Origin: Eutypa lata
Taxonomy: Eukaryota > Ascomycota > Sordariomycetes > Xylariales > Diatrypaceae
Assembly: GCA_022661535.1 (NCBI GenBank)
Contig: JAKULF010000005.1
Span: forward strand, 3,162,001-3,226,000
DNA length: 64,000 nt
Direction of reading: 5' to 3'
Positions within the stretch are counted from its first letter, which is position 1. Each line of letters opens with the position of its first letter. This document shows, piece after piece, positions 33,387 through 45,811 of this stretch. The translations under genes and the position numbers were made by a program. Below the pieces are notes generated by a model that worked only from the letters and a program-made list of their open reading frames with translations, was not told where the DNA came from and searched no databases.

Positions 33387-35493
33387 TTATTCCCGACTGA
33401 TGCGGCCAATCCCGAGAGCACACCAGTACGCCAGCTCCCTCTTCTCCTTGGCGTCCTTCTCCTTGCCGACCTGGTCATTCGCGACCTCGCCCTCCCACTC
33501 CAGGCGCACGAACATGGGGATCTCCAGGACGTCCTCGTCCTCCCGCAGCGGGGCGAGGTCCTCCTCCTCCTCCGGGTCCCCCTCCTTCCGCAGGATGACA
33601 GGGGTGGGCTCGACCTGCAGCGACGCCGGGATGACCTCGACCACGATGCTGACCCAGTTGCGGCCGCGCTCCCAGATCTTGCCCGCCTCGCCCGTCTGCG
33701 ACCCCACCCCTTCGTCTCCTCCCATCCCTGCTAGAGACCCGTGCCTTCCACTACCACCACCACCACCACCACCGCTACTCGTGTCCTTCATAAGCACGTC
33801 GTCCAAGTCCATGTCCTCGATGTTCGCGCCGATGGAGAACTGCGGGCACAGCACCGTGACGCGCGACGCGAAGCGCCCGGGCGTCGTGGCCGGCGTGGCC
33901 AGCGTCACCTTGACCTCCTCGAAGATGGGGTTCTTGAACGTGAGCAGGAACTGCACGGGCTGGAGGGGCTTCAGGAGGCCCGTTGCTGGTGAAGACCCCG
34001 ATAACCACCCCCCACTACCATTACCACCGCCACCGCCACCACCAGCAGTGGGAGTCGTCGGGCTCGCCAGCGGGTTGCTGAGCAGCTTCATAGAGATGCT
34101 AGGGATGTAGTTCCCGGCCACGAGCCGGATCCGCCACCGCGTGTTCCCGACCTTGGACTCGGGCTTGCTGATGATGTGGCGGCACACGGGGCACCGCTTC
34201 GACCGCTTGCTGCGCAGCAGGTAGGGGACGGGCCACAGCTCGTCGGTGAACCGCGGCCCCTCCTCCGTCTGCCACTGCGCCTGCTCGCGCCCCACGGTGC
34301 CATCCCACCCGTCGCGGCGCAGGCGCGCGAGCGCCGCCGCGTCCTCGCCGCCCCCGACGAGGTTCGCGGCGTCCATGTGGAGGTCGCGCACCTGCAGGCC
34401 CTCGCTCGCCGCCTCGGCCTCGCGCATCGTGCTCGTCTTGCTCTTCTGCTTTATACCGCTGCCACCGCCGCCGCCAGGGCCACCGCCGCCGCCTCCGCCG
34501 CCCGAATACAGACTCATAATCCGCGATAGGGTGCCCGGCGAGTTGAACCCGTAGTCGCTCATGGCGGGGAACCCGGCGTTCGGGTTCGATGCCGCGAGCT
34601 GCGATTGGTAGAACGCCTTCATGGCGGCGAATCGCGCCTTCGGTGTCTCGGGGTCCGACGAGGCCTTGATCGGTGAGGTATCTCCCGCACCACCACCACC
34701 GCCGCCACCGCTCATTAATAACGAATGCCTGCTTGCGTGGTGCAGGTCATCGCTGCTACTGCTACCACCAGCACCGCTACCACTTCCTCCTCCGTGCCGC
34801 ATTTTCGCGAGCTGTGCTGATATGCCCTGCGGCTTGTCGAACTTGACGCCGATCTCGGCCGAGCTCCAGTTGCAGTACGAGCACGCTAAGATCCAAGGGC
34901 CGGAGGGGGGCGCTGCCGTGCTGCCGTCCGCCGAGAGGAGGGAGGGCTCCGGAGGAGGCCCGGATTCGAGGGCTTGGACGGCGAGGGGTCCGATGCAGAT
35001 CGGGCATTGGAAACAGCTTCGTGTGCATCTAAGCAAGGAGAGAGAGAAAGCGAGGTAAAGTTAGCCAATGGATGGATGCGCGAGAGACATAGGTATGTAT
35101 GTATGTGTGTGTGTATGATAGCGAAGGTGAGGAAGCAGAGCAGAACGTAGAACGTAGAACGTACCTGTTGCCTTCGGTCTTGAGGCTGCTACTGGCAACC
35201 TCGAAGAGGCAGTTCGGGCAGTAGACGTTCACGATCTCCTCGAAGACGCAGCGCGGGCACCGGATCTGGTGGCAGACGTCGCAGTAGAGCAGGTACTCGA
35301 GCGGGTAGAGGCTGTAGTTGGAGCGGGGGGCGCGCGGGTCGAAGGCCGCGCCGTCGTCATCCTCGTCCTCGGCGGAACCACCCTGCGAGGTCGGGGAGGG
35401 CGCGTCGTCGGCCGGGCGCACCTGGCTCGTCGAATCGTGGCAGGGACATTGTATGTACGTGTATGGGGTGAAGGAAGAAGAAGAAGAAGCCAT
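33387..35493 (-). CDS. DCTN4: Dynactin subunit 4 (p62)
   Basis: Pointed-end subunit of dynactin, the dynein adaptor for nuclear migration and retrograde transport; the Neurospora orthologue is ro-2. Model: complement(join(33387..35028, 35165..35493)), 656 residues, with a 136-nt intron (GTACGT/TAG). Exon 1 carries zinc-binding pairs: CDVCHQIRCPRC and YCPNC; the splice gives NRCTRSCFQCPIC, followed by CSYCNWSS and, later, RCPVCRHIISKPES. The p62 blocks GIKFD-like VGVKFDKPQG, IRLVAGNYIPSISM and FLLTFKNPIFEEVKVTLATP are visible. Four or more polyglycine runs (up to 9 Gly) interrupt the middle and are encoded by GGN repeats. The C-terminus has IPMFVRLEWE and WCALGIGRI. The GC content is higher than in its neighbours. 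Confidence 0.92.
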
Positions 35494-37948
35494 TGGTTGG
35501 TAAATTGATTGGACCTTGAGAGCGCGCGCTACATGGCACCCGGAGATCGCATCAGAGCTTCTTTCTTCTAATGTGGGAGGGAACTAGTTACGTGGGCTGT
35601 GATGATGATGCTGCTGCTGCTGCATGTCTGTCTAGGCTGGCTAGGTATTAAAGAGACAGGGGTGCCTTATCAAACGCATAGGCGTACAACAACCCATTTG
35701 ATAGGCTGATAAGGGAAGTTCCAGCGGCAGAATTAGGGCGGTGAGGGCGCTAAACTACAGAAACTCAGTAATGTCGTAGGGAAGTGGTGCTTGTTAGCGT
35801 GTCAGCACGTATAAATGGGAGGTTTATAAACACTCCTGAGGACCTAAATATAAGTTACCTAATGTGCCTAAGTGAACTTCATTTGCCCAAGAGGCTAGAA
35901 TTCCGAGGGGATTTCAGTAGTTCTTCGACTCCCCAATAAATAAAAAGCGTGTTCATATTAAGACAATTTAGGTCGTTTTCTTCGCTAACTGAAGCATGAA
36001 TTACGAAGTAGCCGTACAGTTGTGACAACAGTCTGGAGTATATTCGAAGTCGGACAAAACTTGGCTTTAAGAAAACCCGCTCCTACACTTGACTTGACTG
36101 GCTTATAGAATGATACTAACAACTAACTTCACATACTCGGCTAATGACTATTTAGAAAAATGAATACAGATTGCCAACCAAGGCTTTAATGGCTTCAGCA
36201 AGCTGAGGGCATGGCTTCGGGAATATAAGGAATATAAGGAATTCGGTGTCAGCCACATTCTGCATGTACGATTTTCTTGTGTTGCCATGTTGGTTCGAGA
36301 ACAGCATATTGGCATGGGCAGTTCTAGGCCTGGTGTGCTCTGTTCGTAACGCCACATATCTCCAGCAATATTTGCCGTAGGACTTGGACCAATAGCAACT
36401 ACACACGATCTCTCTTAACAAAGGCCGGTGTTAGTAAAAAAGGAATTTGAGTGCCGAATCTTCAGGTGTGTGTCTGCTAGCTATGGACGAGCATGATGTC
36501 CCTACCAAGACACACCGTCATAATAAGACATGTTCCACTCTAGTATACATCATCTTCGACATGCCGTTCCTCGATGAAACCTAGACGAACGGCCAGAGTC
36601 AGCAAGTCCAAAATCACTTCGATCTTAGTAACAGGTAACCGGTAACCCGTCTAACCTCAGCATCGAACGTAAACAAACTATATCATCACTAAATTAAACC
36701 CACTTGGGATCATTAAACCCCCTAGCATGGCAGTAGATTGCACCTTTTCTTCGTAGAATACTATAGGGACTGTATCACCGCCTTGTAAGGTCAAAAAGAA
36801 AAGAAAAAAAACCAACCGGAAGACTGGCATTCAGCCCCGAAGTGTGATGAGCTTCTGGTTAAAGGGCGGCAGGGCGGGACCTCATAATGACGCGTGATGA
36901 GAAGGTAGATCCTATATTGACTCAGCTAGCTATCAAAGATTAATGAGGAGTGAGAAACAGTGCCGCTCGAATATGGCTTACAGGCCCGGCTCTGATAGCA
37001 TCCGAACTGTCTACAACAAGCGAGACATGGGTGTCTCAACAACTAAGGCAGTTGGTTATCTACTTCAGTTATCTATATTAATCGCCGAGAGCTGCATCAT
37101 GTGTGGCAGCCCTTCAGATTGGATAGACAGATAGACCAAGCCTCTAGGTCAAATTTCCTCCGGCATCTAACTATTTCAGCTGTACAGTGCTATACCAAAT
37201 CCCGTCACAATTATACTCAGCCAGCCGCGTTAGCTTTATTTTAGAATCTTCACAGCTCGTAGTCTCGAGTCCCAACGGAACAAGACGACGCCTCCACGAA
37301 TAATCGGATAGTGTGCATTTTTAGTTCGTCCACTATGAGGTTGCACTGGATCTATGATCTTTGCAGGGGGGCTAATAACCTTATCTAGTGGGATCCAGCC
37401 TCCCGGTTTACAGACCAAAGGCTTGCAGCCAAGGGCAGCCAGACAGCGTCCAGGGACGTCAGTGTGTGCAGATCTCCTGCTATGATTACGACAAAGCATC
37501 GTTTAAGCTCATCGAATGACATCTTAGGAAGAAGAATTTATGTGTCAAATTAGTATCTCTCTATACATAACCCGTGTTACAGTAGCTAGGCATAATGATG
37601 CATGATGGCGCTCAGCTCTTGTCTAAAAAAGAAACGGCGCCTCAATCCCGAGAGAACGTCGAGGGTCTCCCTCAATTGTAATAAGACCTTACTTTATACA
37701 TTATGTGACGAAAATGCTATTATTTGATTCCCACTCATGCACAGACATCAGTTCCGCCTAAATAGCAAAAAGTTCGGAGCTTAGGAATTGGTCCGCACGA
37801 GGAGTCCATTCGTCATATTCTACATGTTGATCTACCATGTGCAATGGTCCAGACAGCACAAAGTAGACTCCCTATCATTATATAACGACACCCATAATCT
37901 TTTTAATGCTGGTAAATAAGGACAACTCCGAGAACAATCGGCGATAAT
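35494..37948. other. Gene-poor intergenic region, 2.5 kb
   Basis: No gene recognised on either strand. Contains (GATGATGATGCTGCTGCTGCTGC) at about 35602-35625 near the start of the dynactin gene and otherwise AT-rich sequence with short, unconvincing open frames. Confidence 0.5.
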
Positions 37949-40572
37949 ATGTCAAGCAACTTTCCTACTCTGCGGTGGGACGGTGCGGCAAGGTCAAGCA
38001 AGACCTGGAACAATATAAGAAGGGTAGGCATTGATACCACTTGATATCGAAATTCATGTTTACCATACTGACCCTCGAAGGACCCTGAACTCTGGTATAG
38101 GCATGGGAATTGCTACGTCTATCTCTATGGACAGGGCCAAAGCCGTAGAGGTCCAGCTTTCAAAGTCCCCTTCTCCACCCTCCTCGACGCAGACTGTTAC
38201 CCCTTAATTCGTCGCTTCATGGCGAAAAACAGCAAAGAACCAACCGATGCCAAAAACTGTGACGGCTGGGCTAAACGCCTTCACGAATCTCGGAGACAAG
38301 ATCGAGTTGAACTCTATATACCTGCTCCGCCAAAGTCAGATAAACACCAGTCGTACAAGTACCATCTCGCCACTCGGAACTTCTTCGCCTTCATCTTTCG
38401 AAGATCAATCGTTGGTGAACATCTAGGCACTGCTCTAATTACCCTTATGCATAGTATTTACGAGTTCCGTACCGCGGATGCGGATAACGTTCGAGATCTC
38501 ATATCGTATCTAGACGAAGTGAGTGGACTTTCTTTCCGAGTCTTCATCTAAGTCTATACCAATCACGAACATAAGCTTTCTCTATCTGTGTCCTCTGCAG
38601 TCATCCTACCGTAACATGTTTCTAGGCACCTGCTAGATGACCTGAGTCGAACTTGCTGACTCGTGGTTTTCAAAAGGAAGGCTATCTCACATTCAAATGC
38701 CAACCTACGCACGCACTCGCTATACTGCACTTAGCAGAGGTTTTTCACTTCCGGGATTTATATATCGATGCATTCGCACATTGCTGCGGGATGAGTGACC
38801 AATTATTCCTCGGACCAGAATACCAGGTATATTCATATCCTGTCTGTATGGATGATATGACACAGGCTGACAAACATCAGCTTCTATCTTCCGTGACCAG
38901 GAAGCTACTCCGTCGCGCTCGAGCGGAGATGGACCTTAGACTCGGGCAGAGTGGGACCATGATCAAAGCGTTTCTGCAAGACGAGTTGTCAGAAGCACAC
39001 CTGGGACTCCATCCTAGTGCTAGGGCACATCTTGAGAGGTTTAGAACGCTCTTGAATGGGCTTTACGCTGCCAGGTTCGGATATTACCCGCCTCCTTCGA
39101 TAGACACCCGAACAACGATTTTCGAAGTAGACGTATTTCGGACGATGAGAGCCGATTTCGAGGCCCTTTACGAATATCTAGTTGACAAGAAACTGGATGT
39201 TTCGCAAACGACTCCCTTCCTAGCTACTGGGGGTATATGTACGCTACAAAACATACAGTCTTTTGATAGCCGGCATAAATTCCAACCCCTTCTTCACCCC
39301 CTCCCGCTGCTTCCCGACGTGAGCACAAACCACCGTACGAGGATGCCCTGGTTGAACAAACGACTCAAGACAAACCATAGCCAGCGAGCACTTACCCACA
39401 TGGCCTTGCTGGAAGCCACCAACGAGCTAAGAACTTGCGTCCTAGACAATGAGCTGGTGAAAACCTACCAGCTGTTTGAAAAAGACACCGTCTACTCGCC
39501 GATGAAAGCAGACAAGCGGGAGAACCTGGACCCTATAGATGCGCGCAAAGTGCGTTGGATCTTGGTTTATTCGATGTATCAGGCTTTGCGACAGGTAACT
39601 GAACCGCCACCCCAGGTTAGTGACGCAACGAGCGTACCGTACAATGTGTGCATATCAACTACAAATCTTCCACCATGGAAGGAAGAACCGCCACTAGATT
39701 CGATTCTCCAGAGCCACCAAACGGGCCACGTCCACAACTTCTCTACATCGACGGCAGGGTCTCCTGAAATCAAACCTGATATCGACCACTTCGCGGGAGC
39801 CGACTTCAAAACAATGGGGGCGTCGGGAGACTCAACTCAGAAAGACATCCGTAGCCGGAGGAACTCGACAATCCGGCGGTCCTGGGGCCTTCTCAGTCGA
39901 CAGCGGCCACGCGAGGAGATGCAGGCGGTGCAAACAGCACGGAGGAGATCGCCGTATCACGAGATCGTCGTGCACGGATACGGAAATGGGACGAATATTG
40001 TCCACGAGGTACCGGAAGAGCCAGCTCTCGTCGTCGAGGGACTGTCTTCGACCTCGTGCAGGTCCAGTGGTACGAGTAATTACAGCCACTCCGATGACGA
40101 CGACAGCACGGGGACGCCTAATTCGTCCATCAACGATAGCCCGGTAAGCGCCCGGTTTAAGATATCGGAAAGCCAACGGGAAAGTAGTCTCCCGAAACCT
40201 AGCTTGGGGAAAGATGTCGAGTGCAATGTATGCCGCCGTCGGATTGTGTCGAGCTACGACGACCCCATACGGCCGGTTCCTCCTAATATTACCATCCCGG
40301 AGCACCGATCCCGAAGCCCTACTGCCAGTTGCGCACCGGCACCGGCACCGCTAAACATCCACAAGAGCCGAGACTCCAAGCTAACAGAAACAGAGAAGCC
40401 ACCTCCGTGGACGAGCCCAAGCGCCTCGGACTACATCAAGGATATAACGGAGCTCAGGGCCACTCTGATCTTCGCGGACGGCTATAAGCCGGAATGGGAA
40501 CAATATACGGACCTGGGCGGACTTGCCGAACCTGTGGCGGGAAATACAGGTGGCAGTCACGGTGCCAGATAG
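37949..40572 (+). CDS. Large fungal protein, DUF8004-like, function unknown
   Basis: Model: join(37949..38023, 38081..38518, 38677..40572), 802 residues. Exon 1 reads MSSNFPTLRWDGAARSSKTW; exon 2 has DPELWYRHGNCYVYLYGQGQ then SRRGPAFKVPFSTLLDADCY, and KYHLATRNFFAFIFRRSIVG, a very characteristic block. The second intron (158 nt) is closed at CAAAAG after a GCTGAC branch site, giving YLDEEGYLTFKCQPTHALAI. LHLAEVFHFRDLYIDAFAHC and later DARKVRWILVYSMYQALRQV complete the conserved domain (about 1-470). The rest is low-complexity, with SHSDDDDSTG and a CxxC in CNVCRRR. I associate the domain with DUF8004; the name is from memory. The function is unknown. Confidence 0.8.
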
Positions 40573-41009
40573 TGTGTCAGTTCGGGGGTTTAATGTTTAT
40601 TCGAAGCAGTCATGATGGGACAATGCGGGTTAATGCAGGTGGAGAGATCCTAATGGTCTGTTTGCCTAGGATTTATTATTCGGAGTTTCGTTCTGTTGGC
40701 GGGAGCATGGCAACTCTTTAGAGATGACCTCAGGATCCCGTCATTTGGAGTCAGTGTTCTTCTTTTCTTTCATTGCGATACGGCGGTCCGACAAGAGATG
40801 GGGCTTCAGATTAGCCTCCCTGCTTACTTAGGTAGTTATGACATTTTAAGGTTTATAGACCACGAGTAATGAATGCTATTAACTCCTTCACCAATCCAAT
40901 ATTCCCATATCATACCGATTAACACCTATATGGCATAAACATTGAACCCCATCCATCCAGTCATGAAAACAAAAGGGGGAAAAGGAAAAAAATAAATTTC
41001 CCCTTTCGC
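40573..41009. other. Convergent 3' region
   Basis: About 440 bp between two convergent genes, AT-rich toward the right, with an AGGGGGAAAAGGAAAAAAATAAA tract at 40973-40995. No gene seen. Confidence 0.45.
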
Positions 41010-41326
41010 TCACTCGGACTTCACGGAAACCCCTGTCGAGGCCGCGGTCAAGCCGTCTATTATTTCCCCGCCCATGACGTAGATCATGTAAGTGGGCAAG
41101 ACGAGCCACGCGCCACTAGATTGGTTATACGTGATTAGTTGGTTAGCAAAAAAAAAGCCGAAGCTGGAGGTGCTACCCTGTGCACAACACGAGGGCGATT
41201 ACTCACTTGGGAATAATCCACAGTGGGACGAGATCCGACCAGCTGTTGTGGCCGATGTTGTCGAACCCGGAGAAATACTCGTTGAGCCCTTTTGAGCGCA
41301 CCCGTTAGTTATTTAGTCCCCCGACA

Positions 41327-41363
<37 letters not shown>

Positions 41364-42076
41364 AACCAAAGCTAGCCCGGTCTGTCTGTCTGTCCGACAC
41401 GCTTTCTCGAGACGTCGTCTCTTTCGAGGGCGAAAAGGAGCCAGCGAGACAGAAGAGGAAAAAGAAGGAAGAACAAAACCCAAAACCAAAACCAAAAAGG
41501 CTTACAATAAAGCACCGTCTTACTCAGCGTCATAACAGCGCTACTAAACGCGAGCAAGACAGCCACGGCAGCAGGGCGACCCGTCAACGCCTTCTTGACG
41601 CCGTGGCCCTGGCCCGCGCCGCCGCTGCGCGCCGAGGCGAAGTAGATCCCGAGGTAGCCGAGGTAGAGGGCGGTCTCGACGACGTTGAGCGAGCCCTGGG
41701 CGGCCGTGAAGCCGTTGCGCGCCCGGAACGCCTTCCACCCGTACACGTGGTCGACCTCGCCGTACAGCTTGTACGGCACCCACAGCGGCCAGTGCAGCGG
41801 GCCGCCCTCCATCGTCCACGGCCGCAGGAGCACGTACAGGCTGTCCCACACCACGAGCGGTAGGGACACCGCGAGCCAGAGGAGCGTCGCTCGCGACGGC
41901 GTGTGTGCCCATAATTGGGCTTTGCTGTTGTTGCTACGGCGAGTTCGGGAGGTGGTGGTGGTGGTGGTGGTCGTCGTCGTCGGAGTGGTGGTGCTGTTGG
42001 GAGGCGCTGGCGTCGATCGCGTCGAGGAGGGACTGCTGCTGCTGGTTCCCTTGCGGGCGGACCTGGTCGTTACCAT
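41010..42076 (-). CDS. EXPERA/EBP-like integral membrane protein
   Basis: Model: complement(join(41010..41115, 41207..41288, 41506..42076)), 252 residues. Residues 1-50 are Ser/Thr/Pro/Arg-rich, with a polythreonine run. Then follow hydrophobic spans at TLLWLAVSLPLVVWDSLYVL, the block RPWTMEGGPLHWPLWVPYKL with YGEVDHVYGW, GSLNVVETALYLGYLGIYFA, and AVAVLLAFSSAVMTLSKTVL. Exon 2 gives NEYFSGFDNIGHN, and exon 3 GAWLVLPTYMIYVMGGEII. The splices produce LYWLNEYF and IIPNGAWL. The pattern of aromatic, Glu and Asp residues in the membrane resembles EXPERA proteins (emopamil-binding protein family), some of which are sterol isomerases. Whether this one is catalytic is not known. The first intron carries a TG microsatellite. 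Confidence 0.8.
41332..41362. repeat. (TG)15 microsatellite inside an intron
   Basis: An uninterrupted TG run of about 31 bases within intron 1 of the EXPERA-like gene (41289-41505), on the antisense strand of the transcript. Confidence 0.92.
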
Positions 42077-43173
42077 TTTCGGCTCGTTCGGGTATTTTTT
42101 TTTTTTTTTTACTTTGGTGGTTAATTGGGTGCTGTTGACGTCGTTTGGGTGCCCTTTATACTGGGGCGATACGACGAGTAACTATGAACAAATTAATGAA
42201 TTGACGAGTGAATCAATGGCGGGATTCCACACGAGATGCGGCAGTTTTTGTGTGTGTTTTTTGAGAGGGTTTTCGTCGTGTGATGATGAGTAAACATACG
42301 TTCCTTACTTATTTGCATTGGCGATTGGCCGCTGGAGCTTCCCATCTCGGGGAATGCGGGGAAATAAAACAACAGCGGGAGCTTATTAGGAAGAGGGACG
42401 GATAGATAGACAGACAGGGGTATTCAGAACCGCTGTCGGATTTGTTGGCACTCCCTCACTCACTCACTCACTCACCCCATTCACTACCCCCAATGAAGAG
42501 ACCGGGGCGCCTACAGTTCACCATCCCCTATAATCGAGATGTCACCACTTCTAACAGTTCAGACAATCTTTATAATGGCAAATCAATCTTAAAGTTCCCG
42601 CTTCGAGAAGCTACGTACTGGCAGACTGGATGAGAGCGGGTATTTCTTTTTTACCTAAAGTGGAGAATGAGGATCTAACACTTAGGTAGGTACTTAAGGG
42701 ATCTCTATCTACGTTGTCGTCGACATGGTTTAATTCATGTACGATCTAGTTAATCATAAGATAGATAGTGTAAACCAAACCTCTTCCTGAGGAAGGCCTT
42801 GCAGACGCCCGGGGAAACCCTACCTCTAAAGTTTCAAATATAATTCTGATCGTAAAATTACATCTGTAACTGCTCCCTACCTTGTAGCTTCGGCAAATAC
42901 ACCTTTTTTCAAATAATGGATTGGATGTTAGGGAGATATGTAGGAATGTCAAGATAAAATTTGATATAAGAGCCCGAAATACGATCTTTGCTTCTATTTC
43001 CCGCTGTTGTAGGATATATCCTCCGTATAAAACCTGGTGTTTCTAGACCGTATATAAACCGACATGACTCACTAAACAACTCTATATCGATAGACAGCCC
43101 ATATACAGACACATGGCAGAAAAGAGAATCCCATTCCTAGCGAGTTTTGCTTGCTTGCTTGCCTGTTTGCTCA
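42077..43173. other. Intergenic region
   Basis: About 1.1 kb between two minus-strand genes. Contains a T-run of about 18 bases at 42095-42111 near the EXPERA-like start and a (CTCA)5 run at 42455-42475. No gene recognised. Confidence 0.5.
42455..42475. repeat. (CTCA)5 microsatellite
   Basis: A perfect tetranucleotide run in intergenic sequence. Confidence 0.9.
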
Positions 43174-44006
43174 TCACGCCTTCACATTCGCAACGGCGCT
43201 CTGCGTCAGAGCGCGGACGTACCACTTATGTGCCGTAATGATCTTAGGGGGGACGGAGTGCCGGGCGCCGGGCTGGGTGACGGCAGCGCTGCTGAACAAG
43301 GTCGACTTCAAGCTGAACTCGGCCTGCTGGGCCTCGCGGTCGATCCGGGCGCTGAAGACGATCAGGCCGTCCGAGTCCCGGAGCCCCGGCGCCAGCAGGG
43401 GCGACCCCCCGCAGCGCACGTAGATCTCGTTCCCTTGGTTCTCGACCACCTCGAAGTGGTTCGAGAACCGCAAGCCCTTGTCGTACCGCGCCACCCGGAG
43501 CTCCGACACGCTCCATAGGTTGTCCTCGCTCCCCGCCGGCTTGTCGTACCGCTCGTGGAACTTGCTTTGGAGGTAGAAGCCTATAATTTTTTGAGGGACC
43601 CTGTTAGTATTTCTTTTATTATAAAATATACCTATACATATATAATGCAACCCCGTCTCAATCCTCGTCGTGATCTAGAGGTAGGTAGGTAGGTAGGTAG
43701 GTAGGTACACATACCCCACCGACCCCAGACGCCCCGGCAGAACTCGAGCGTCAGCGCTTCCTCGTCGTCACGCAGCTCGGGCTTGATCTTGCGCAGGGGC
43801 ACGCGCTTGATGACGACGTCCTGCAGGGCCGGGTTGCCCTTGGGGTTGTACTTCGCGTAGGTCTTGGATTTGAACAGCGGGTCGTCCTTCGTGAGGTCGA
43901 CCAGCGTGGTGCTCGCCGCGATGTAGGCCGCACCGACGCCTGCGCTGGCGACTCCACCGGTTGCGCCCCAGAGACCTAGCTTCAGTGCCGTCGTGATTAT
44001 CCCCAT
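43174..44006 (-). CDS. Conserved fungal protein of unknown function
   Basis: Model: complement(join(43174..43580, 43715..44006)), 232 residues. The N-terminus MGIITTALKLGLWGATGGVA with SAGVGAAYIA is a hydrophobic, Gly/Ala-rich segment (about 1-30) that could be a membrane anchor or mitochondrial signal. Then comes PLFKSKTYAKYNPKGNPALQ, KRVPLRKIKPEL and LEFCRGVWGRW; after the splice, GFYLQSKFHERY, LRVARYDKGLRFSNHFEVVE, IYVRCGGSPL and LRDSDGLIVF. These blocks recur in filamentous ascomycetes in proteins without known function. The 134-nt intron has a TACTAAC branch site, donor GTATGT, acceptor TAG and a GGTA repeat near the donor. A mitochondrial or ER role is only a guess. Confidence 0.75.
43678..43707. 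repeat. (GGTA)7 microsatellite inside an intron
   Basis: A tetranucleotide run directly next to the splice donor of the intron of the conserved fungal gene. Confidence 0.9.
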
Positions 44007-45811
44007 GATGATGACGACGGACGACGGGAATTGGCCTACTTATGTGAAGTAAGATACTACTAAGTTGAAGGGCAGGTAGCCAGCCAATGAAAAGAGATGA
44101 AGTAGTTGAGGCTGTTAGTTTTGAAGTAGGTAGGCAGGTAGGCAGACAGGACATGCAGCTCCTAAAGATAAAGAGGTGCTAATGTAATAAATCGGGGCGC
44201 CGATGCCCGGAAATCGGCATTTGCGCTAGCAGTTGGCAAAAGCTAACAATAATTAATGGCATCGTGACGGTCGTGCTGGCTTCAAAATAACTTGATCTGG
44301 TGTGAACTACACGAGGATTGAGCAGACTGATGATTGTTATATGTAATAAATCGGCATGTTTGTACGAAAAGCTGCAACTACCTAGTACTATCGCAGTACC
44401 TGCATGTCAGATATTTATGTAATAACTCTATTTTTCAATGCTTCACTACGGCTTAAACAATTCTACGCAAGGGCTCATCGTGGCATCTTATACCTATATT
44501 TCAACCAACAATCACCGCATCGTAAGAACCATCGGCGACATGGCAAAGTATAAACCTGCAAGCCAATCATCTATGACATGACTATAATTGGCCTCAAACG
44601 GCACTTTTTGGAAGGTCAACATCCAAGCACAAAATATCACGCTCTTTCTTCTTCTTTAGACCAATGCCACTTCACTAATAGCAATTCAGATAACCCATTG
44701 ACTTCACGAAATTGGTGAGTGATAAAATAGAGTCTACAGAATATGGGCTCTCAAGAGATATTTCTCAATGGCTTGAGCTGAAAAATGGAATATTTGGATG
44801 CTCCCGGAAAACGTGACACGCCTAGAAGGCGAAAAGCATCACAGTAGTAATTCGGCAGCGAACCAGGTTAGTCTAGCACGCAAATATGACCGATAGCAAG
44901 TGGGAGAATGGGAAATCGGTTGATTAATCGTGCGATGTTTTATAAAAAGTGTAAAGAAGAAAAGAGGAAAAGAAAAAGCCAATAAAAATTTTGAGGCTCA
45001 TGAACTAAGTAGGGTAGAACATGTCCCCCCCCCCAAGAACGGGGCGGTCATGTGACCCCAGCCACGAAAAGCTTTTTGAGCTCCAATCTTTTTGTCCTAG
45101 AAAAAGTAAATTTTACACCTTCGAACCTGTTTTCTTCTTCCAACAACTACCAAGTTGTGATATTCCACGGAAGCCTTGGAAGCCTTGGATTCCTCCTGAT
45201 AATATTCTGAAATCTGCAATTCGAATATAAAATGCAGTCTGGTAAATGAATACGACATGCTCTAGCTATTTCTTCTGTTCTCTCTCTATTTATTTCCCTT
45301 TGAGATAGACATTCTCACCGTCCTTGTTTTTTCCTGCTCTATTTCCATACGAAAGTAGCCGAAGAGAACAAGCCATTTATCTACTTCAAGATAAAACTAC
45401 AAACCCACGAATTGCCTACCTCTCGCGACTCTTAATGCGCAAGACGGTCAACTTCTTTATATCGTTCGAAGTGGGAGAAAAAACCAACGGTCTAGACAAC
45501 CAGTCCAGTCCACCCTGCTGTCGTCGAACCCTGTGCGGCAGCGGGACTAATTTAGGACATACATTTCAATCCATCTCCCAGTGATTTGACCTGCGCAAGG
45601 TAGAACTACCTACGTAAGAGGTCAAGAGCATCCTAATTGCAGCATTCAGACCCGCGACCTTGTGTGATTTTTGTAGTGTACTTCAAATATTTTTACTTTT
45701 ATTTTGACACAAAATAACGCTGATACTAAACGTCACTAGTTGTGGCTACTACTACCATTACTTCGTAGCTAAGCACAAATGACTTCTACCAGTTCCTGCA
45801 CGTGTATGTAA
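44007..45811. other. Gene-free intergenic region, 1.8 kb
   Basis: No gene recognised. AT-rich, with AAATCGGGGCGCCGATGCCC near 44188, a run of C at 45021-45034, and short open frames with no family resemblance. Confidence 0.5.

Noticed and set aside
33400..34554. Pro-rich plus-strand frames opposite dynactin subunit 4
   Set aside because: They are the complement of the polyglycine codons and have no independent support.
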